NCBI RefSeq assembly: GCF_014633365.1
Contig: NC_068351.1
Location: 20,139,366 to 20,203,365, forward strand
DNA length: 64,000 nucleotides
Direction: 5' to 3'
Source: Diospyros lotus
Taxonomy: Eukaryota; Streptophyta; Magnoliopsida; Ericales; Ebenaceae
Shown here one piece after another: positions 57,671 through 64,000 of the stretch. The notes beneath the pieces are model-generated. The model worked only from the letters and a program-made list of their open reading frames with translations. It had not been told where the DNA came from and did not search any database. Positions within the stretch are counted from its first letter, which is position 1. Every line of letters begins with the position of its first letter. The translations under genes and the position numbers were made by a program.

Positions 57671-57834
57671 AAGGGGGAGAGAAAATATGTAGCTAAATAG
57701 TGTTTTAAAATGATAAGAGGGAGACTAAATTAAGGGGGAGAGAGAGCAAGTTAAGGGGGAGACTAAATTAAGGGGGAGAGAGAGCAAGTTAAGGGGGAGC
57801 CTAAATTAAGGGGGAGCAAGAGCAAGCTTAAGGG
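57671..57834 (+). repeat. Cluster of polypurine tracts (multi-PPT)
   Basis: At least seven aagggggaga-like tracts: near 57672, 57716, 57733, 57753, 57770, 57793 and 57813, separated by short ctaaatt or gagagcaagtt spacers. Such multi-PPT arrays upstream of the 3' LTR are a known Sirevirus character. It breaks off at the junction with the gypsy LTR. Confidence 0.8.
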
Positions 57835-57835
57835 G

Positions 57836-59688
57836 AAATCATATTACAACATAACATGGCACATTTGCTTGTTTCTTGACGACTCGCGTCACTACACATC
57901 TTCGACTTCCGTACCATCACTGCAAGTCCCGACTAGAACGTCGAATGTTCCAAGGGCAAAACCCAAATTAGATGATGAACCATCTAAGTAAGGTACGTGA
58001 TGCTATATCATGTGTGTATGCAATGTCTTACTCATCATAGGTGTCAACTGCACCCTCATGCTACCTACCATTCTTACGGCCACCTCTTTCGAGGCCGGGG
58101 TGTCTGGGGGCACCCTTGGTAAAGTAGCAGTGCCAGTTCGTACTCCCTACGACCTCAATGCGTGTGATCAATGATATCAACGTGTATTTATGCAATTCAT
58201 AGTCATGTCATGTATGCAATCTACGTGATGGGTACATATCAGAGTATGTCAATATGATGAAAGCATTCTCAAAGATAAACATTTATAACCGTACTAAGCT
58301 TGTAACGGTACATTTACTGTTAAGTTGCCTCGAAAGCGTGGCGTCCTCGAAAGACAAGCTATTTCCCAATCCTCATGCCCTAGGGATTCCTAAAATATTA
58401 AATTTATTTTTAGAATATTAACTCACTATTTTCTCATAATTCGTACAATTTCTCTTTATTTTCTAAATCTTATTTTCTAAAAATTACATAATAAATATCT
58501 AGATTTTCATATAACCTAATTTCTCTTTACTAATATTCCTTAAATAATATTTCTAGCCTTCTGAAATTTTCTTGGAATTTTCCAAATTAAATTCCTATTT
58601 TTCCTTATTTCCATAATAGCAAAACTATTTAAATAAATGATTAATTTAGCATTTTCTAGAAAATTTATCACAAAATAAGACATAAACAAAATTCTAGATT
58701 TTTCTGAAATTATTTGCAAAATTTTATCTATTTTCTTTTTATTTTTTTCTTTTCTTTTCTTTTTCTTTTCTTTTTCTTTATTTTCCTATCGGGCGCGTGC
58801 CAGCCACGCGCTTTCTTCCTACTCGCGGGCGCGTGGCTGCACACGCCCAACTAGTTCACCATCTCCGGCGGCTGCCTTGCAGCCGGTGATGCTTCCGGCC
58901 TCCAAGCTTCAAATGAAGCTTCCCTCCCCTAAATCTCGACCTGCCGAACCCGAATATAGCTTTAGATTTGCAAAAAACATAGCAAAAGTACCTCAATTTT
59001 GCGTTTAAAGCCTCGGCTTCGGCAATTCGTGATTTTCCAACGAGTGCTCAATTCTCCTTCCTCGTTGCTCTGTTGGCCACCAAATGCTCCAGAAAGCTCA
59101 CCCACGATGCAAGGACCAAAACCCCACTCTCAAATCCTTCCAACACTGCCCCAAATGCCCGATCTAAGAAGAGAAATTTTCAGATGAAGGAGGCTGCTCG
59201 AACGCGGCTATTTATAGCCAAAACTCGTCGCGAGTTGTCCCATCACAAGCGCCACGCGTCCTTGAAGGCCATTTCGACGTCCTTAGCAGCATTAATGGCC
59301 CCTTCTTACCCTAGATTGCTTGTTGCAGGCGCAGCCAGAGCATGGCACGTGCCTGCTCCGATTTTCTGATCTTCTTTGATTTTTTTTAATATATATACAC
59401 ATATACATACAGATACATATATACATATACCTATATACATATATACATATAACAGTATAAAAAATCCCAATACATACTATTTATATAATTTCTGTTACAT
59501 AAGTATATTTTAATTATACTATATATTTTATACTATGATTTAAACTAAATAAATTAATTACATACAACTAAAAATAAATAAATTTATACTTACCCTACTA
59601 ATAAACACTTAAAATTCTAATAATTTTCTTTAGGGTCTTAAAACACTAAAATTTCGATTTATTATTTACGATGTCTAAGGGTATTATA
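57836..59688 (-). repeat. 5' LTR of the gypsy chromovirus, truncated
   Basis: Matches 42690-44541 with high identity, including the core (57934-57991), TATA on minus (59208-59217) and the (ta/ca)n tract (59385-59455). About 270 bp of its 3' end (in LTR sense), the PBS and the gag start are missing at the junction with the Sirevirus. Confidence 0.88.
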
Positions 59689-59873
59689 TAATAACTCTAT
59701 GACTAGGAACATTTAAGATCAAGGTTTGAAAGGAATATGTTTCATGATCTTCATCTCTATGCATGACCATATTCCATGAGCCTATTTGATCTATGAACTT
59801 TGTCAAGTATGGATTACAATAAATAATGATGATAACCATCAATGACAAATAAAAATATAAAGTCTTGCAATAA

Positions 59874-62506
59874 TGTAACGCCCTGTTCCCACCTACGGGT
59901 GTTACTCACGAATAGCTAGCTTACTAATCACACGCTAGGGCAAAGATGAAGAGACGACTACATTTCAATGAGAAACGACCTAGGTGGGAACTAGGCTTTG
60001 CCTTCCCTTCACTCCACTGAAGGATCCGGGAAATATCGAAATGACCCCGTGACAATAAAACCCGAAACCTCGCAAAGTGTCACCCCTTCTCAAACTCTTA
60101 ATGAAGAGTTAAGGATGACTTCCCAGGATTGACAAAAATAAACTAACTCACTCGCTTCATATAAATTATGGCATAAGGCCTTAATTATAGAAAATAAATT
60201 TTCTTTGCCCCAACTATTAACCCATTTATCTCACTTCCAATTCCTTTAGAAAAGATTTGGATTAATATTTCTTTAGAAAAATTTAATAAAATTTTCCTTA
60301 TCAATTCTCCATTGATTTTTCGTTTTAATTATTTCAAAATACCTCAAATTTCCAACCCTTAGGAAATTAATTTTTTTGAAATTTAAACCTCAAGCATCCT
60401 CATCCATTTTCAAATTGTAAGGAAAATACTCCATTATTTAATTTCTCAAAATATAGAAATTTTCCCCCAATTTCCTCAAATTTATATTAATTTAATAATT
60501 AATTTGGAGGCTGAAATACTCCTTTATTTATTTATTTAAACATAATTTATTTCAAAATTTCCAGAATATCAGAAATATAATTAAATAAACAGAAAATATA
60601 AAAAATAAAAAATAAAAGGAAATCTCAAACAGCAGCCGTAGGGGGGGCGGGTAGCAGCAACCACGCCCCCAGCGCGCAGTCGTGCCAGCCTTGCCCCTGG
60701 TCGCACCAGCACACTACCTCATGCCCTTTTAATTTAAAAATATATATATATATATTTTTAAAACCCAAAATTTTCAGAATGCTTTTATACTTCAAATGGC
60801 TTCCAAAATATTCAAGTTTGCCACTATTCAACCATATTAAGCATTCCTACATATTTAACAAAATAAATACAACATCATCCACTAAACCACAAAATACATA
60901 TACTTCACATGCATTTCTCCTTGCTTCATTACCTTCAACCTTCCAAAACTCCCTTTCCTTTAGATGATTCTCCACCTACATAGAGGTCAAAGGACCTTAT
61001 GAGCCAATGCTCAGTAAGGGTGCTATGCAAATGTAAATGTAACATGAGAATATAAACATGTAATGTAAATGCAATGCATATTATGGGTAGTCCTCCATGC
61101 CCTCATAACCACTTAGGTTAAGGCACCAACCAACCCCTCTCTCATCACTAGTCCTCCTTATGGCCATAAGTTCACTAGAACACGAAACATGCAAAAAGAC
61201 CATTACATGTAACTCATTCAAAACATGTACAAATGCAAGCAAAACCCCCACGACTTGGGGTTATCCCTTACCTCTTTCCTTGAAGCTTCAATACTTCCAC
61301 TTGCCAAGACTCTCTCTTTGGTTTTTAATCACCTTAAGAAAATATCCTTAAAGCATTAGAGATCTTTAAGACTAAAGAATGAATGGAGAATGAAAACTTT
61401 CCTACACACTTGAAGAAATTTAAACTAAGGCTTACCTCTTGCTTGCCTTTCTTCTTCCTTCTCCTAAACTTCTTCTTACTCTCTTTCTCTTAATATGTGG
61501 AAAAACCTTGCACAAAAATCTCAACTCCCTATTTATAGAGATTTCTTACTCAATCCATGCCAAAACTCAAGATTACATCTTAGCCATTGGTTTTTCTTTA
61601 ATTCAAGAGACTCAATCTCAGCCCTCAAATACAAGCACAATCCTTGTGCTTCTCCTAATCCTCAATCTTAGCCATTGATTTTATGAGAACTCATCTCTAG
61701 TCTCTAAAGAAACACAATCCAAGAGACTTAGTCTCTTTAAATCTCATCCTTTGATTTTTCTTTGGAGATTAAATCCTCAACCATTGGATCAATCTCTAAT
61801 TCCCATAATTCTCCAATTTTCAAAATTAATAAATAATGACTAATTTCAAGATTGACAAATTTCTCCATTTTCCATTTAATTTAAATCCATAACTTTTCAA
61901 GCATTTAATGGAGACTAATATCTTTTCTTTTTGATTTTATTTAAATTGCTCTTGAAAGACCTAATTCATTTTACTTTGGCATTTAATTAAATCCACCATT
62001 TTCCCACATAAATGCATGACTAATTTCCATTTAATATGGATTTTTTTTAATTCTCTCCATAATGGCTCTCATTTAATGCTTGAGAGACTAATTTCTCTTC
62101 TTTTTGCATTTCTTTAAATCCCACTCTTGCTTCACAAGATCATGTCAAGTGTCCGATTACACTTAATCAACAAATTTATTATTCCCAAATTAAATTAAAT
62201 CTCATTCCATGAGATCTTGCCAAGTGTCACAAATCTAACCATACTTGGCTTCCATTTTAATTTCCTAATTACCCATACACTTAATCAAGAATTAAATTCT
62301 CCAAAAATCAATTCTCCAATATAAATAATTTCTCCAAAAATAATTTATCTTTTTATGGGACGGAACTCTAAATTACCGGTTTGCCCCTCTTAAGGCATCC
62401 TATAAATTATGTGCATTCTCTTTAATTCAAGGGAAATTATGGAAATTTTCATATACCAATATTATCTTAATTGATAATTTTATCATAACTCCTCAAGGGT
62501 ATTACA
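59874..62506 (-). mobile_element. Solo LTR inside the Tnt1-like 3' LTR, 2633 bp
   Basis: tgtaacgccctgttcccacc to caagggtattaca; perfect TSD aataa (59869-59873 and 62507-62511). TATA on minus at 61529-61538 (ctatttatag on plus). No coding; ORFs at 60779, 61160 and 61439 have no recognisable content. Similar overall layout to 10052-12892 and 32846-35234, but the conserved core is only weakly present (gctcagtaaggg, near 61009). Confidence 0.9.
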
Positions 62507-62610
62507 AATAACAATTGATTGAAGATAAAGAATCACAATGTAAAGTATGATCAATTACATGTAAATATAATTGGCTTGTGGGGTATAACTCTAACAATCT
62601 CCTACTTGCC

Positions 62611-63159
62611 CTAAAGCCAATTTCCCATGTATCTTAAGCCCATATTCTCAAGATGACATTCAAACACTTGTTGTGACAATTGTTTTGTAAGGGGATCTGC
62701 TAAATTCTCTATTGATGCAACCTTCTCCATTTTGATGTCACCTCGGCCAATTATCTCACAGATTAAATGATATCTCTGCAATATGTGTTTGGATCTTTGA
62801 TGGGACCTTAGTTTCTTTGCTTGAGCAATTGCACCATTATTATCACAGTACACTAGAACTGGATTAACAATAGTAGGAACTACTCCCAATGCTGAGATAA
62901 AATTTCTCATCCAAATCACTTCCTTTGCAGCATCAGATGCTACAATATATTCAGCCTCAGTGGTAGAATCTGTAGTAGTTTCTTGTTTGGAACTCTTCCA
63001 ACAAACTACTCCACCATTAAGTGTGAATACATAACCAGACATAGATTTTGAGTCATCTACATCAGACTGAAAACTTGAATCCATAAAGCATTCCAGTTTC
63101 AGTTCACCTCCTCCATAAACCATGAAAGTGTCTTTCGTCCTTCTCAAGTACTTAAGAAC
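62611..63159 (-). pseudogene. Tnt1-like copia RNase H, C-terminal end of pol
   Basis: Open frame from 63159 to the stop at 62611: LKYLRRTKDTF, FMDSSFQSDVDDSKSMSGYVF (Asp of the RNase H core), TEAEYIVASDAAKEVIW, YCDNNGAIAQAKKLRSHQRSKHI, and the end ADPLTKQLSQ-type motif with MGLRYMGNWL. The Tnt1/Tork group is the best fit. The frame is intact here but cut on its N-terminal side at 63160 by a probable hAT element. The PPT and 3' LTR follow directly. Confidence 0.85.
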
Positions 63160-63364
63160 CAGGGGGCGAAGCCAAGTGAGGCCCAGTGGGGGCAGTTGCC
63201 CCCACTAGGCCAGACAAAAAAAAAAAAAAATTAATAAAGTCCCAAGAGAGCCAACAGCCAAAGCCCACTGCACTTGTGACCCCATTAGGGCTCCACTTTA
63301 GCCTCCCACGGTCCCACCACTTCTACTCTCCTCTCCCATCTTCATTTCTGTTCTTCTCATTACA

Positions 63365-63408
<44 letters not shown>

Positions 63409-64000
63409 CAAGTGCATGAAACACAGATTTGTTGAAATCTAGCCGTTCGATCTTAGATTCGACTACATTTTCACTGTGAAAGTAACCCCAATCTACAAGA
63501 AGGTAAGATTTTTAGGTTCATCAGTTCTATTTTCAGTATAGATTCGTGAAAATGCGGATTATTTTTTCGTTTTGATCAAAAATTAAAAACTAGGTCTACG
63601 GCAATCCAACCGTTAGATCTAGCCCATTTTTGGATATATTAATCCCCTTGGCTTTGCGTTTCAAACTCTAGCATTTGATCATGAAAATCGTTGGCCGGCG
63701 GTGGTCGTCGGCTGCTACCAGTGGCGACGGATGTGGCTAGTATTAGATATATAGATAATAAACTTCCACAGTTCCACTGCTAGAAACATCAGTGATGATA
63801 GATTAATAACTAATCTTTCAATAATCCTATAATTTCATTTTTTTAATTTTATGTTCTTTTCATTAATTGTTATTTTTTCACTCTTTGGAGCTTAAACAAA
63901 AAGAGATCATATTAGTGTATTATCATATTACTTACTTATGAAATGTGCTAACAGTGAGTCAGTGACAATTTTGTGTTGTGGAAGAACCAATGGTGGGGTT
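63160..64000 (+). mobile_element. Probable hAT-type transposon 5' end, runs off the window
   Basis: At 63160 copia coding stops abruptly at cagggggcgaagccaagtga, a terminus of the CAGGG(N)GCGNAGCC kind found at plant hAT ends. A strong hairpin follows (gtgggggca / tgcccccac, 63186-63205), then an A-tract, a (ct)n run and leader-like sequence with no transposase yet. An 8-bp TSD (candidate ttaagaac, 63152-63159) can only be tested beyond the right edge. Identity is inferred from the terminus. Confidence 0.5.
63366..63402. repeat. (TC)n microsatellite
   Basis: About 18 uninterrupted tc/ct dinucleotides within the probable hAT leader region. Confidence 0.9.

Larger units (their letters stand above)
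50572..57835 (+). mobile_element. Sirevirus-like copia (plus), 3' LTR missing
   Basis: Order: 5' LTR (50572-52613), PBS, long gag with coiled coil and zinc knuckle, protease, integrase, RT, RNase H, then a cluster of polypurine tracts (57671-57834). The cluster of aagggggaga tracts and the gag with a long coiled-coil tail fit the Sirevirus genus. It inserted antisense into the gypsy gag. The 3' LTR and TSD are absent: at about 57835 the sequence passes straight into the gypsy 5' LTR. Dead through stops, frameshifts and an altered RT active site. Confidence 0.85.
42415..59688 (-). mobile_element. Ty3/gypsy chromovirus (minus), 17.3 kb with nested insertions
   Basis: LTR termini tgtaacacccc (42415) and gtattata (end 59688), with a perfect 5-bp TSD taata (42410-42414 and 59689-59693). 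In minus orientation: truncated 5' LTR (59688-57836), a deletion plus inserted Sirevirus (57835-50572), gag C-terminus with zinc knuckles (50571-49735), protease, RT (split by a solo LTR), RNase H, integrase, chromodomain, PPT (44553-44542), 3' LTR (44541-42415). PR-RT-RH-IN-chromodomain order and LTRs of about 2.1 kb fit a Tekay/Del-type chromovirus. Many stops; dead. Confidence 0.88.
41238..62596 (-). repeat. 3' LTR of a Tnt1-like copia (minus), split into three pieces
   Basis: Pieces 41238-42414, 59694-59873 and 62512-62596 make one LTR of about 1.44 kb. In minus orientation it starts tgttagagttatacccc (from 62596) and ends ggtttctaaca (41238). It is preceded, toward higher coordinates, by a polypurine tract (minus gggcaagtaggagat, 62611-62597) and RNase H coding. 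The middle is occupied by a gypsy element (42415-59688) and a solo LTR (59874-62506), each with a perfect TSD, which proves the pieces were contiguous. The 5' LTR lies beyond the right edge. Confidence 0.75.

Noticed and set aside
59694..59873. Stand-alone intergenic fragment between gypsy and solo LTR
   Set aside because: Both flanking TSDs show it is the middle piece of the split Tnt1-like 3' LTR.

Overview
This is a nuclear plant window, almost certainly from a eudicot. Two intron-bearing genes of plant type are present: a PB1/octicosapeptide protein at the left edge and a lipid phosphate phosphatase at 22.3-24.9 kb. A possible third is a 56-codon gene near 28.6 kb. The rest is AT-rich intergenic DNA and layered transposable elements: copia and Ty3/gypsy LTR retrotransposons, solo LTRs, CACTA elements, a SINE, a fold-back element and a probable hAT. 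No prokaryotic features, CRISPR, rRNA or tRNA genes are seen. Exon boundaries below come from reading GT/AG sites and frame continuity by eye.

Layout. 0.5-1.6 kb: first coding exon of a PB1-domain gene (minus), with two G-boxes upstream. 2.2-5.3 kb: fold-back element, SINE, CACTA 3' end. 6.6-19.6 kb (nest A): a minus-strand copia element (LTRs 7555-8880 and 18114-19472) sits in an LTR-like host sequence. Between its gag/integrase part and its polypurine tract it holds a LOB-domain (LBD) transcription-factor pseudogene in the same orientation. That pseudogene is split by a 2.84 kb solo LTR with a perfect 5-bp target-site duplication (TSD), and a second solo LTR splits the copia polyprotein. 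21.4-25.0 kb: lipid phosphate phosphatase gene (plus; 7 coding exons, 296 aa, all three catalytic motifs intact).

28.5-28.7 kb: small Lys/His-rich ORF (minus) with its own TATA-like box. 29-41 kb (nest B): a complete non-autonomous CACTA (29813-31149, TSD ttt), a copia integrase fragment, a copia LTR/PBS/gag remnant holding a solo LTR (32846-35234), and another copia LTR packed with a TTTCGAAA palindrome. 40.6-64 kb (nest C) is the deepest: a gypsy-type LTR fragment holds a copia LTR fragment, which holds a Tnt1-like copia (minus). The Tnt1-like 3' LTR is split by a 17.3 kb chromodomain gypsy (42415-59688, TSD taata) and by a solo LTR (59874-62506, TSD aataa). The gypsy is itself split by a solo LTR inside its reverse transcriptase (47020-48708, TSD gttag) and by a 3'-truncated Sirevirus-like copia (50572-57835). 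A probable hAT element starts at 63160 and runs off the right edge.

All retroelement reading frames seen carry stops, frameshifts or damaged catalytic motifs, so they look immobile. The most unusual feature is the LBD gene held inside the copia element of nest A.
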